Assembly: GCA_905178155.1 (NCBI GenBank) | Contig: CAJINV010000002.1 | Coordinates: forward strand, 62,001-126,000 | DNA length: 64,000 nucleotides | Source: Amoebophrya sp. A120 | Lineage: Eukaryota; Sar; Dinophyceae; Syndiniales; Amoebophryaceae | Direction: 5' to 3' | Shown: positions 1-9,120 of the stretch, piece by piece | Layout of the letters: the number at the start of each line of letters is the position of its first letter | Position numbering within the stretch: position 1 is the stretch's first letter | Notes under the pieces: model-generated | The model's database searches: none | What the model was told of the DNA's origin: nothing | Seen by the model: only the letters and a program-made list of their open reading frames with translations | Translations under genes and position numbers: made by a program

Positions 1-112
1 TGATAGCGGCCTCCCCGCCTCGTCCGAGAGGTTCATCGTCGCCCCGCTGTCCAGAGTCATGCCGTTCCCCGCCGCCGGTTTACTGCCGAATAGCTGTACC
101 AGGGAAAGACGT
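1..112 (-). CDS. Possible coding exon running off the left edge
   Basis: A minus-strand frame is open from a TGA near position 115 to the window edge. It reads LFGSKPAAGNG then MTLDSGATMNLSDEAG. Composition is protein-like and GC-rich, but the piece is short, no splice site could be fixed and no family is recognised. It could be chance. Confidence 0.25.
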
Positions 113-709
113 CACGCTAGTATGTCGCACAATTGTCAATTGCACTTCTGGCACCGAGGCGTACATGTCGTTCTGCATGACAAATTCCGTCGTCTTCGCA
201 CGACAGCAGCAAAAGGAACATGATCACGTCAACTTTCGTCCTAGACGCGGGCACAGTTGCAATGCATATCTAAGACTTAGCCCAGTCAACGTGCAAATTG
301 TATCAAACGGGAGAGCGCAGTTGTTGTACAAAAAGCATGACGGTTTTATTTTGGTTCCTTTCTCGTAAAATTCGTTTCTGGATTTTGGACAAAAAACCAG
401 ATTTTTCCGCGATGGGTTCCTTCTTGGCCCCGATCAGCTGCTGTTGTGTTTTCGGAAAAGTACTCTTATGTTTCAGAATGAATCATACCACTTTTTGTTT
501 CTCATGCATAACTAGTACTGACAAATAGGTCGGTGAAGAGATGAATCTAAGGGATTTACCTTCTGTGCGTTCAGGTTCATCTGCATCAGAAAGAATGGAA
601 CATCACGAAGACGCTTTCTCATGATGAGAATGGAAATTTTCTTGGACACTAAGTAATTATACACACTGCACTTACCACCTGCGGATGCTGATGCTGCTTC
701 ATGGTCCAG

Positions 710-1611
710 GCGTGGTATTCCGACTTTATCCACTGCAAGGAGGTCTGGGTGTGGGGGACTGCGGAACTGCATTGCACATTTGGAATGAAGCCAAAATGTG
801 TGATGCACGAAGCAGAGGAGCGGCAGTTGTCTGTCATGCAAGAGCGCGATTTCCCATTTTCAAGCAAGCTGTCGAATCTTTTGTGCTATTCATCAAAAAA
901 GTCCTCCTCTTTCGCTAGGTGCGAAAATTCGCATTTCGTGGAGCAATTCTTCACATATAAGTAAAACGCGCTTATCCCAAACCCAGGCGTATTTTCAGTC
1001 GATATAGATGCTGGAGAAGTTGTGGCCTTTCGGCGGGGAATATCAACTGCAAATATGTCTGGGCCTGGAAGAGTGCTAGACTTGTCATGCAGGTTTTTCA
1101 TGACCCATGAGGTCTGGTATGTAGGACATAGCATGACAGATTCTGTGATAGATCTATGATGCCTGTTCTGCATGAGAACAAACTGCGACGTCTCGCTTAG
1201 GTCACAAGTGCTTTTGGTAAATCAAGCAACACAGATTTTTACATGATTCAGATTTAGCATGACAAGTTCCAACCTTGTTCCAGACCCAGAGATATTTGCA
1301 ATGCATAGGGAACTCTGGATCCCGCCATACTTCTTGTTTCCGCCGAAGCCCGAAGCAGAAGAGGTACCTGTTTGAAGTCAAATTTGACTTTATTCATGAT
1401 GAGTTTGTCATGCAGGAATGCTGCTTTTTTGAATCCTACTCAGATGTCCGAAAATAAAACGATTCCGGCTACAACGGCCTCTAGCAGCTTAGTACCGGTG
1501 TGGTGCGCTCCGGCTTGCGCAAAATTCGACGAGTGGCCATTGTACGAGTGGGAGGAAAAAGTGGTCTTCCCGTGCGGCACCATCGTCGCTGAAGGAATAT
1601 CGTTGTTGCAG
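710..1611 (+). CDS. Unknown Trp-rich protein, four exons, partial
   Basis: Plus-strand exons are 710-726, 1005-1040, 1308-1363 and 1444-1611, minus one 5-bp repeat per introner. The first begins after a canonical AG. Two family A elements interrupt it, and the removal rule gives the continuous frame AWYSDLLEKLWPFGGELW then IPPYFLFPPKPEAEE. A GT donor at 1364 and an AG at 1443 bound an 80-nt intron. The 56-codon last exon contains VPVWCAPACAKFDEW and VFPCGTIVAEG and ends at a GTATAC donor. The PCG motif after paired cysteines faintly recalls the LEM3/CDC50 family, but the upstream part does not match, so no function is assigned. The 5' and 3' ends were not found. Confidence 0.5.
727..1004. mobile_element. 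Introner A1 (278 bp)
   Basis: Diverged family A ends, TATCCACTGCAAGG and TTTTCAGTCGATA. TSD is decayed (GACTT/TAGAT). Removal joins AWYSD to LLEKLW in frame. Confidence 0.7.
1041..1307. mobile_element. Introner A2 (267 bp)
   Basis: Clear family A ends (TATCAACTGC...GCAATGCATA) with a perfect TSD GGGAA on both sides. Confidence 0.9.
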
Positions 1612-2565
1612 GTATACTTATACTTGACTGTATCCGATTCCAGTTGATCGACAAGTTCGCACTTGTTGGTACAATGGAGCGCCAACTTCTTTTCGCTATG
1701 TGCAAAGTAGTACGGTGCTATCACAATCACAACAAGAACGGGCATAATATTGTAAACATTACATGATGAAAGAATGCTAAAATATTGCTTAAAGCGTATC
1801 GATCTGCGTCTCGTGCTTTGTGACTGTGTGATATAAAAGTTCTTCTTCTTTCCCAGAAAATAATAGATGCGGGAGAAAATACCGGAATTGGTGTGCAGCT
1901 CCTTTTGCTCGGGAATTCGTTGTAAAAGTGCAAAAATCTTCCACTCTCCCCACCTACAAGCCTTCTGTTGGCTAAGTAATTGGCTATGTATAATACCTAG
2001 TGCGTGACCTCCTGTGTAGCCACGGCGAAGAGCTTTGTCGGCAGCAGCGACGCACTTATTTGCATGTGCTATATCTGTAATGCTGTGCACCGAACCGCAG
2101 GCACGAGCATTGTGAGGCCGAACAAGCGGGCTTCTACACGCCATCACATGTTCACAATCTGCCTGCGCTGTAGCAACACACAGTACTACATTTGCATGGC
2201 AGAGCTTCAAATATTGTCATGCATGGTGCGTCACTATGCACTATGGTAATTGCACATGATGCACGGTCTGCCAAGCACTAGGGTAAATGTTGTACTTAGC
2301 ATGACAAATCTGTTCTACACTTTTCTATCTGGAACTGGAGAGGGTCGAAAATTTTTCACCGGCATAACTTGTCCAGATTCACTTTCGTTCCGGCTCCGAT
2401 CGGGCGATTGTTGTTCATCCCCACAGCTGCTTTATTGAATTTCCGGTTTAATGATGTTACAATCGCATTACAGATTTCTTTGTTTTGAGACGATCTGCTT
2501 GTGTTTCATGGAAATGAAGGAAATGACGTAGTTTTCGCATTACACATTTTTTTCTTGCAAATCAC
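1612..2565. other. No supported gene
   Basis: AT-richer DNA after the last exon of the gene at 710-1611. Several GCATGACAA-type motifs suggest decayed introner material, but no paired ends were found. A minus frame at 1440-2210 is open but lies antisense to the better supported plus exon. Confidence 0.4.
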
Positions 2566-2609
2566 TTGAAGTTTGGAAATGTAATTGTCGAATACCGTTT
2601 TCGGTAAAA

Positions 2610-3068
2610 GTAAGCATGTCACGGAGGTTCTCCACTTCCTCCTCCTCCTCTCGGGCCTTATGCGCTGGAAATACCTCACTTGGCCTGGATATCCTGTGCA
2701 AACACGTTCTCACCCCAGAGTCAGAATGGGGATCTCGCTACACACATCCAGAACTTTTGGTGGAGGATGTCACGCACTATGACAATTTTCTCTTTTTATT
2801 ATGGTGCAGTTTAGCAAGTACAGCCGCATCACATCAGCAAAGCCATCTACTTATATTTATCCTGTTTACAGCATTACAAATTCCAAAACAGCACGTTTGG
2901 AAATGCCTCTCATAGGAATGCGCATTAGTGAGGTTCCTGCACTTAGATGCAGATGCAAATCTGCATGACAGCGGTGGGTGTTTATGTACTAGCAACTCCG
3001 GGGTGCAAACGTTTTTACTCACGATACTGGATTTGAATGACAAACTTGGTTGGAGGGGCAGGTGGATG
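2610..3068 (-). CDS. Acidic coiled-coil fragment
   Basis: Minus-strand pieces 3068-3027 and 2690 to about 2610 flank introner B1, whose TSD is perfect. The removal rule joins LPLQPSLSFKS to RPSEVFPAHKAREEEEEEVE and then NLRDM. A possible AG acceptor precedes 3068. The 3' boundary is unclear and no family is recognised. A competing plus-strand Cys-rich frame at 3062-3243 cannot be joined across B1. Confidence 0.4.
2691..3026. mobile_element. Introner B1 (336 bp)
   Basis: Family B ends (TATCCTGTGCAAACACG and GTTTTTACTCACGATA), perfect TSD CTGGA. Confidence 0.9.
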
Positions 3069-3243
3069 CTGCCTGTTGCTGGTGCAACGCCCCTCTTCAA
3101 TTTGATTCATTTGAAATGCTCTACGATCAGAACTATGACCTCTGTGGTGCATGTTGCGCGAAAGCGGAGCTTGCTCGTCGTGCAGAGATCCGATTCGCGT
3201 ATCCCATGCGTAGGCGGCTGCATGACATGACAATGTTTAGATG

Positions 3244-3934
3244 AAGCAGTCAAAACTACGGCTGTGGTATTTGTCAACTGGTGCACCCGTATCTGTGTAG
3301 TATTACTGCCTATTTGCAAATGCAATTATGCACGTGAGAGGTTGACAACTCTCCAGACCTAGATTGATATTTCGGGTTGGTACACTTTTTTGTACGCAGT
3401 CGCGACTGCCTCCTCTGCTGCCTTCAGCCCTGCTCTTTTCCGCCCTTATCCTGTAGAAGACTATCGCGCAGCTCCGTACGGCTCTTCTACCGATTCGACT
3501 ACATAAATTATTTTACTTTTTCCAAAATCAAATCAACATCACAACTTCAACTTTCCAGTCCATGACCTGCACACCTGCAAATGCGAACCATTTTAGTTTT
3601 TTCGGTTGAGCAGGAAATCCACTCCAAAGAAGTAAAGGGACGATAATCTATTTCCACAGGATACGTTCTCGATTTCTTTGATCTGAAAATCAAAGTTTTT
3701 CATTTCCAACTCCTTTTCCGCATGTTTTTGATTGAGAACCGCCATGACAAAGAAATGCAGCTAGCGTATTCTTTCGCTTGGCATTGTCTGCGGCACACGG
3801 ATTGTAATGCTGCTTGTGGTTCCAAAATTTGTCATGCTATTTGTGCTTATAGATCAGATGCGGCTTTGGGTTTTTTTTGCATCACAAATGAGGGGGAGGG
3901 GGACTTGTGCACTCTCATGAGCTCCGATTTCGGT
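3244..3934. other. No supported gene
   Basis: Low-complexity, AT-leaning DNA. A lone family G-like end near 3889-3920 (GAGGGGGAGGGGGACTTGTG) has no clear partner. Nothing else was seen. Confidence 0.35.
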
Positions 3935-5310
3935 TTATTCGCATCTGCAGAATGCCAAGTCCGATATGCTAGTAAAAATTTTGCGCACGATAACCGCGTC
4001 CCATTGGTTATTGAACGGTCAAGATCTAAACCGAGAAAGTCGATGAAATGATTTGTCATTCTTATGCATAATAAAATCGATATAAGTTGGTGTTGAGCCC
4101 TAAGTTTCTAAGAGGCGAACGAGAAATTTTGCAAGCATACACGTAAATCCAATTTTTCATGCTGTTTGGGGCAAAGTAGGAGACTACTTTCGCATCATTT
4201 ATCAAACCCCAAGAAACAAGCTCAAGTACAACCGGCCTCATGTGGCTGCTCTGCAATACAAGCTGTTTCCGCATCGTGTTTTATGCATGACAAATTCTTT
4301 CAACTCTGGTCGATTTCGATCCTATACGCCCCCATAGTCGTCGGTGGCCACCTTTTTCGCATTGAGAGCAGCTTCCAGCTCTTCATTCGCCTCGTGCAGT
4401 CGCGAAGCGGCTTTCAGCTTGGTCTTCCGGATTATCAAGTGCAAATATGTCTGGGTCTGGAAGCAGAAAACAAATATTTGTCATGCAGTTTCTGCAATTG
4501 GAATTACGAGGAGGCCTGGAAGGCACACAGAGCATGTTGACAGACTTTGCGCAGGCTTCATCTGTCTCCATGCCTTGCCTGCATGAGCAACGCCCTAGCT
4601 TGGAGACGAAAGTGGCTATCTGCTTTTGCATCCTAAGCAACACAGATTTATTTTCCCTGGTGTTCCAGATAATTCCGCATCACACACAGGTTTCTTGCAT
4701 CCTTCCAGACCCAGACACATTTGCATTTGATACGGATTTTCCCACTCGCCTCGTCCTTGCGGACGTGGCGCTGCCGCTTCTATATGAAAAGAAAAGCACC
4801 ACTTTCTCCACTGCTAACCACGCATTACGAGCACGAATGCGTGTGGTCCGCAGAGAGGAAATGAGTTTTCAGGTCATACCCTCGGCGGTCCGGGTCCGAT
4901 CCGCGAGCGCTCCGTTGGTCTTCATCATACCAGGGGTCGTACTATCCTGTGCGAAAACCCTCGCCCCCCACATGCTGTCATGCAAATCTTTCATCATCTG
5001 CGAGAGGCTCTTGAGCAGCTTTTCATGAGTGCCATTTTCTGGCAATTTGTCATGCTATTCCGACCGGGATAAGGCGACATCTTCGTGCTACTATCGCAGC
5101 GCAACCAGATAAGCACGAGAGCAGACCCCCCAATTCAAATTTGTCATGCGTGGCTCCCTGAGTTGCTACAACATTTGCGAAGGTGCATAGCAGGCGCGAG
5201 GAGCGATGTTGCACAGGATAGTGGGTCGTGTCGAATCGAATCGAGGGTTTTTTGCCGTCTTGGTATGCAGTAGGCACTCCGGTGGTGGTGCGGGGGTACA
5301 ACAGTTCTTT
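3935..5310 (-). CDS. Unknown protein with a coiled coil, partial
   Basis: Minus-strand exons: 5310-5221, [B2], 4942-4880, GT-AG intron, 4779-4733, [A3], 4432-4337, [F3], 4008-3935. The first starts after an AG and reads KELLYPRTTTGVPTAYQ. Across B2 the frame continues as HTPGMMKTNGALADR. Across A3, with a perfect TSD, KRQRHVRKDEASGKIRK joins TKLKAASRLHEANEELEAA, a heptad-like coiled coil. After F3 a short tail WDAVIVRKIFT reaches TAA. The phase of the 100-nt intron at 4879-4780 does not agree with both sides, so one boundary is off or a base is missing. No family is recognised, and a 5' exon is missing. Confidence 0.5.
4009..4336. mobile_element. Introner F3 (328 bp)
   Basis: Right end TACGCCCCCATA is clear; the left end TATTGAACGGTCAAG is diverged but followed by family F interior. 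TSD decayed (TTGGT/GTCGT). Confidence 0.65.
4433..4732. mobile_element. Introner A3 (300 bp)
   Basis: Textbook family A ends with perfect TSD CGGAT; splits a coiled-coil frame. Confidence 0.92.
4943..5220. mobile_element. Introner B2 (278 bp)
   Basis: Ends TATCCTGTGCGAAAACC and GTTGCACAGGATA; TSD unrecognisable (CGTAC/GTGGG). Frame continues across it on the minus strand. Confidence 0.7.
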
Positions 5311-5601
5311 CTACAAGAGAGACCTGGGAGAAACCAGTGAGAGAAAAAGCTCAGCAGACTAGAGCGAAAAGAAATATCTTATTGTGCGAACTTTTGATAC
5401 AGGGTAAGCGAACTTTTCTTATTCTTAGACTGAGTAAGGGATGTTGTAATTGTATTACTGAGTAAGCGATCTTTATTGTACGTATTCTTGAAACTTCAAT
5501 TCATGAGAAAGCGCCCCTTGCTGCTTTGAAAAAACAGAGTTTCTTGTTGGGAAAAGTGTGTGAAAATTCGCCGTTGGTTCTTCTTGGTCTTGCAAGCCAC
5601 G

Positions 5602-5661
5602 AGCAGGTGGAGATCATGAAAAAGAAATACGACGAAGTCCTCAAGTCAAATGGTTTTCAAG
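5602..5661 (+). CDS. Possible exon of a small plus-strand gene
   Basis: A plus frame SHEQVEIMKKKYDEVLKSNG lies between an AG (ggtcttgcaag) and a GTACTGG donor at 5662. It is charged and helix-like. It may belong with the open frame at 5881-6120, but all three frames downstream are plausible, so linkage is unproven. Confidence 0.35.
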
Positions 5662-5880
5662 GTACTGGTACAACCACGAGTGAATCCAATATACAACTCG
5701 AACGAGCGAACGAGCAAAGCGAAACCCACGATCATATTGAGGACAGGAAACACTCACTTCGACGACGAAATACGCAATACAAGTTGTCGCTCTTAAAATA
5801 CAGATGCATATCATTTTTACTTTTTCCACGAACGACGAGCACGCACATAGATTTTTGTTACCCGCTCCACTCTTGGACGA

Positions 5881-6120
5881 ATGTCGACTCTTGGACAAAT
5901 GTCGACTCAATTCCACGACCGTGACCTCTTATACCAAAAATCGCGAGGCGCCTATGACTCGGGACGACGCGTCGCGTTGACCGAAGAATACCGAACACGA
6001 GCAAAGCCGTGGACCCAATTTCTCTACTGGTTGACTGATTGGATTCTCACTGAATACTGTTGCCATTGCCGATCTGTTTCACAATTATTTCAGTTGCGGG
6101 ATTCAACACGAGACTCATGA
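5881..6120 (+). CDS. Hypothetical small protein (79 codons)
   Basis: ATG-to-TGA frame starting MSTLGQMSTQFHDRD. The start lies in a 15-bp tandem repeat (TGTCGACTCTTGGAC, twice). It is Arg/Thr/Trp-rich and no family is recognised. Another frame over 5860-5985 (LLPAPLLDECRLLDKC) is also open, so the true frame is uncertain. Confidence 0.35.
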   Translation: MSTLGQMSTQFHDRDLLYQKSRGAYDSGRRVALTEEYRTRAKPWTQFLYWLTDWILTEYCCHCRSVSQLFQLRDSTRDS

Positions 6121-6255
6121 CGCAGTCTTTTTTCTCTTTCTCGCGGAGGAAACACATCAGAAAAGAAAAAGAAAAACTGCAACAACTCCGTGTTTATTTG
6201 TTCGCAATCACTCATGGGAGCGCGATGACACCTGTCGCGCTCTTCTTTCTCATAG

Positions 6256-9120
6256 CTAAACACCAGCCCCGCGCGAGCTGCTCGCCCCTTGCGCAGCTGC
6301 CGACCCGTACCACTTGACGAACTCGGTCGCGAGCCGGAGCAGCTCACGCGACCGCTCCCCCTTCTCCAGCTCCAGATCGAAAAACCAACGGTAGCGCGGG
6401 GCGCCGGTCGGCATCTTCCGGCTGTGAACAATCTCGCGGAACTGCTCCAGGCTGACCCGTATCACGGGAAACATATCATCCTCTAACGTGGTGTCAATTT
6501 TCTATGGAAGCGTCAGGACCGAAGTCAACAGAATCGAGCTAGTTTGTCATGCATAAAATCAATTGCCAGTCAGTGCCTCAGTCTCGAAGTGGCGCATGAC
6601 AAATTTCGGGAGCACCAAAATCCAGTCTGTCATGCCATTTGGGCAAAGAATACTGCCTCTGTAGTCAAGTTACTCTGGCGCAAAGTCCTCTTCTCCTAAA
6701 CAGGCTCGCAATCGGTCTCATTTGCCTGCTCCCCGACACAGGCGTTACGTGCCTTGCATTTTATGCATTACAAACAAGGTCCGAGCACGGGGACAGAGTC
6801 CCCGTGCGGCGACCTTCCGGCATTTGTCTGGGACGAGTTCGGGGGTTGTCGTGGTGGCGCACAGGGCGGGCAGGCCCCTGCAGCTCGGTGCCTCTGTGTG
6901 TCCTGCGCTCCCTGATCCGCGACAGACCTACGGACGGAGCCCCTCTGCTTGCCCACACTAGATCCGCTGGCCCACCGCGAACAGTGAAACAAAGAGAAAA
7001 GAAAGGAAGAAGCTGGCGCCGGGCCGGGTGCCGATAGCACCGGCGCCGCGTCTGTAGCTGGCCCCTAGGTCATGACGCGGGGNNNNNNNNNNNNNNNNNN
7101 NNNNNNNNNNNNNNNNNNNNNNNNNNNNNNNNNNNNNNNNNNNNNNNNNNNNNNNNNNNNNNNNNNNNNNNNNNNNNNNNNNNNNNNNNNNNNNNNNNNN
7201 NNNNNNNNNNNNNNNNNNNNNNNNNNNNNNNNNNNNNNNNNNNNNNNNNNNNNNNNNNNNNNNNNNNNNNNNNNNNNNNNNNNNNNNNNNNNNNNNNNNN
7301 NNNNNNNNNNNNNNNNNNNNNNNNNNNNNNNNNNNNNNNNNNNNNNNNNNNNNNNNNNNNNNNNNNNNNNNNNNNNNNNNNNNNNNNNNNNNNNNAAAGC
7401 TGGCCCCTAGGTCATGACGCGGGGACCGAGCCCCCGCGCTGCCCTAGGGCTTTTTCCCGTGGGCCGTGTGGTTAGTTTCCGGGAAAGAAGCGCCCGCAGC
7501 AGCTGGCCCCTAGGTCATGACGCGGGGACCGAGTCCCCGCGCTGACCTAGGGCTTTTGCCCCTGGGCCGTGCGGTTAGATAGTTTCCGGGAAACAAACGC
7601 CCAAAGCTGGCCCCTAGGTCATGACGCGGGGACCGAGTCCCCGCGCTGACCTAGGGCTTTCGCCCCTGGGCCGTGCGGTTAGTTTCCGGGAAACGCCCGA
7701 AGCTGGTCCCTAGGTCATGACGCGGGGACCGAGTCCCCGCGCTGACCTAGGGCTTTTGCCCCTGGGCCGTGCGAGAAGCCCGCCCACTCTGGATACTTGA
7801 GCCCGCTCTGGATATTTATTCGATTCGGATCCAGGTATGTTTTCTGCTCTGGATACTCAGGCTCTCTGCCCCCTGCTCTGAATGTGGTAGCCGAGGGCGC
7901 GCCGGGGGTTTGTCTGGGGTGTGTCGGGGGTGTCTTCCGGGGGTGTGAGACGGGGATCCCTGGGGTGTGACGGGGGGGTGTGTCGGGGGTGTGTCTGGGG
8001 TGTGTCTGGGGTGTGTCCGGGGTGTGTTCGGGGTGTGTGTTGCAACTTGCAAATCACGATGCTACGCAGCCACTTTGCATACCCCAGAACACACCCCAAA
8101 GCTTCAGCAGTTCTTGTCGGGGGGGGTGTGTCGGGGGTCTGTCTGGGGTGTGTCCGGGGTGTGTTCGGGGTGTGGCCTGCAAATTACAAATCACGATGCT
8201 ACGGACCTACTTTCCATACCCCAGAACACACCCAAAAGCTTCAAAAGTTCTGGTTTGCTGCAGTTTAAATAGTAATGTTTCGGCTTTGTCGATTTCGGTC
8301 CTGAAGACACTCCCATACCTTGTCGTCGGGGTGCAGTGGCTCCCGTCCTGCCCCGAGCCTGCTCGAGGCATTCTTGTAGCAGTCTCGCAGCCTTTCTCCG
8401 CTTTGGCTTTCGCCGCTCGTGTTGTATCAACTGGAAATATGCCTGGGCCTGGAAGCCAGCCTGTGAAGATGCTGGGTTGCTGTTGCATTGCAGTATTGCA
8501 GTTCGTCATGCAATACAGATCGTCGCGTGCAAGATAAACAGCACCGTCTCACGACGCTTCCAGGCCCAGACATATCCACACTGGATACTTTCACCACCAT
8601 GTAGATCGGCCCGCCCTGGCGTCGGAGCCGCGGGAGGTGATTCGCTGGAACGCCGCTCCTGGCGCGCACCGCGTCGAAGACGTCCGCGGCGCCGGGTAAG
8701 GCCGAGAAGACGTCCTCCCATGTGTGTACCTGCGAGACGAAGACGCGGTGAAAAATCCCGCGACACGAAGACAGCAAAACCAATATCCAGGCAGAAAATC
8801 CCTCCGCCCCATAGTTAAAATGGGGCCGTTGCTCATACTGTGTTCATGCCCATATCCAAAACAAGAATTGTGTGCGTCAGTCTGTCCTCGTTCTGTAGCA
8901 CCAAGCACTCGCGGTGGCCGCAAGCTACCTGCAGGTCGGGAGCTCGGGGACAGTGCAATACCCCGCTAGCAATATTATAGCACGGCAAAGATCTACTTGC
9001 GTGGGCAAAAATGCAGGACAAATTGTCAAGAGTTGGTGGCAGTACATGAGGGGACTGGGTTTATTTTCTTCACGATAGTCGCCGGACTACTTCGCGAATT
9101 TCCTTGCTCGGTTCGGACAT
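6256..9120 (-). CDS. Complete unknown protein, five exons, about 210 aa
   Basis: Minus-strand exons: 9120-9091 (MSEPSKEIRE), GT-AG intron, 8928-8839 (VACGHRECLVLQNEDR and on to DMGMNT), GT-AG intron of 109 nt, 8729-8588 (VHTWEDVFSALPGAADVFD), [A4], 8424-8319 (SGERLRDCYKNASSRLG), [F2], 6501-6256 ending in TAG. Both GT-AG introns are phase 0 and both introner removals keep frame, giving one uninterrupted protein ending with VSLEQFREIVHSRK and FVKWYGSAAAQG. No family is recognised. The start overlaps, in another frame, the last exon of the upstream Gln-rich gene; an alternative is that a base error hides a fusion. The F2 intron is unusually long and contains satellite DNA and an assembly gap. 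Confidence 0.65.
6781..8253. repeat. GC-rich tandem-repeat block inside F2
   Basis: Holds a roughly 100-bp tandem unit (copies near 7053, 7398, 7501, 7604, 7701) with the hairpin GCGGGGACCGAGTCCCCGC, then a GGGGTGTGTC-type stretch at 7905-8040 and a direct repeat of about 135 bp (8040-8115 versus 8177-8253). The GT-rich stretch recurs before the second copy. Confidence 0.85.
7083..7395. other. Assembly gap (313 N)
   Basis: Run of N inside the roughly 100-bp tandem array, so array length is unknown. Confidence 0.99.
8425..8587. mobile_element. Introner A4, short form (163 bp)
   Basis: Ends TATCAACTGGAAATATGCCT and ATATCCACACTGGATA. TSD lost (TGTTG/CTTTC) but the frame is restored on removal. 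Confidence 0.75.

Larger units (their letters stand above)
6502..8318. mobile_element. Introner F2, 1.8 kb, with nested GC-rich repeats
   Basis: Left end TATGGAAGCGTCAGGACCGA followed by family F interior to about 6780; right end at 8262-8318 (GTCCTGAAGACACTCCCATA). A GC-rich repeat block and 313 N lie between. TSD not recognisable (TTTTC/CCTTG), yet exons on both sides join in frame. Confidence 0.65.

Noticed and set aside
121-268. Possible A-type introner at the left edge
   Set aside because: A right end (CAGTTGCAATGCATA) is visible at 254-268, but the left end is too diverged and no TSD or host frame supports it.
1500-1612. WCAPAC as a thioredoxin active site
   Set aside because: Three residues separate the cysteines instead of two, and no thioredoxin fold context is visible.
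1440-2210. 256-codon open frame on the minus strand
   Set aside because: It is antisense to a plus exon with good AG and GT sites and better codon-like composition; the upstream half reads like noncoding DNA.
3062-3243. Plus frame rich in cysteine (CCWCNAPLQFDSFEMLYDQ)
   Set aside because: Looks like protein, but it cannot be joined in frame across introner B1, while a minus-strand coiled-coil frame can.
7905-8250. GT-rich repeats as telomere-like DNA
   Set aside because: The unit GGGGTGTGTC is irregular, internal and inside an introner; not a telomere repeat of the TTTAGGG kind.
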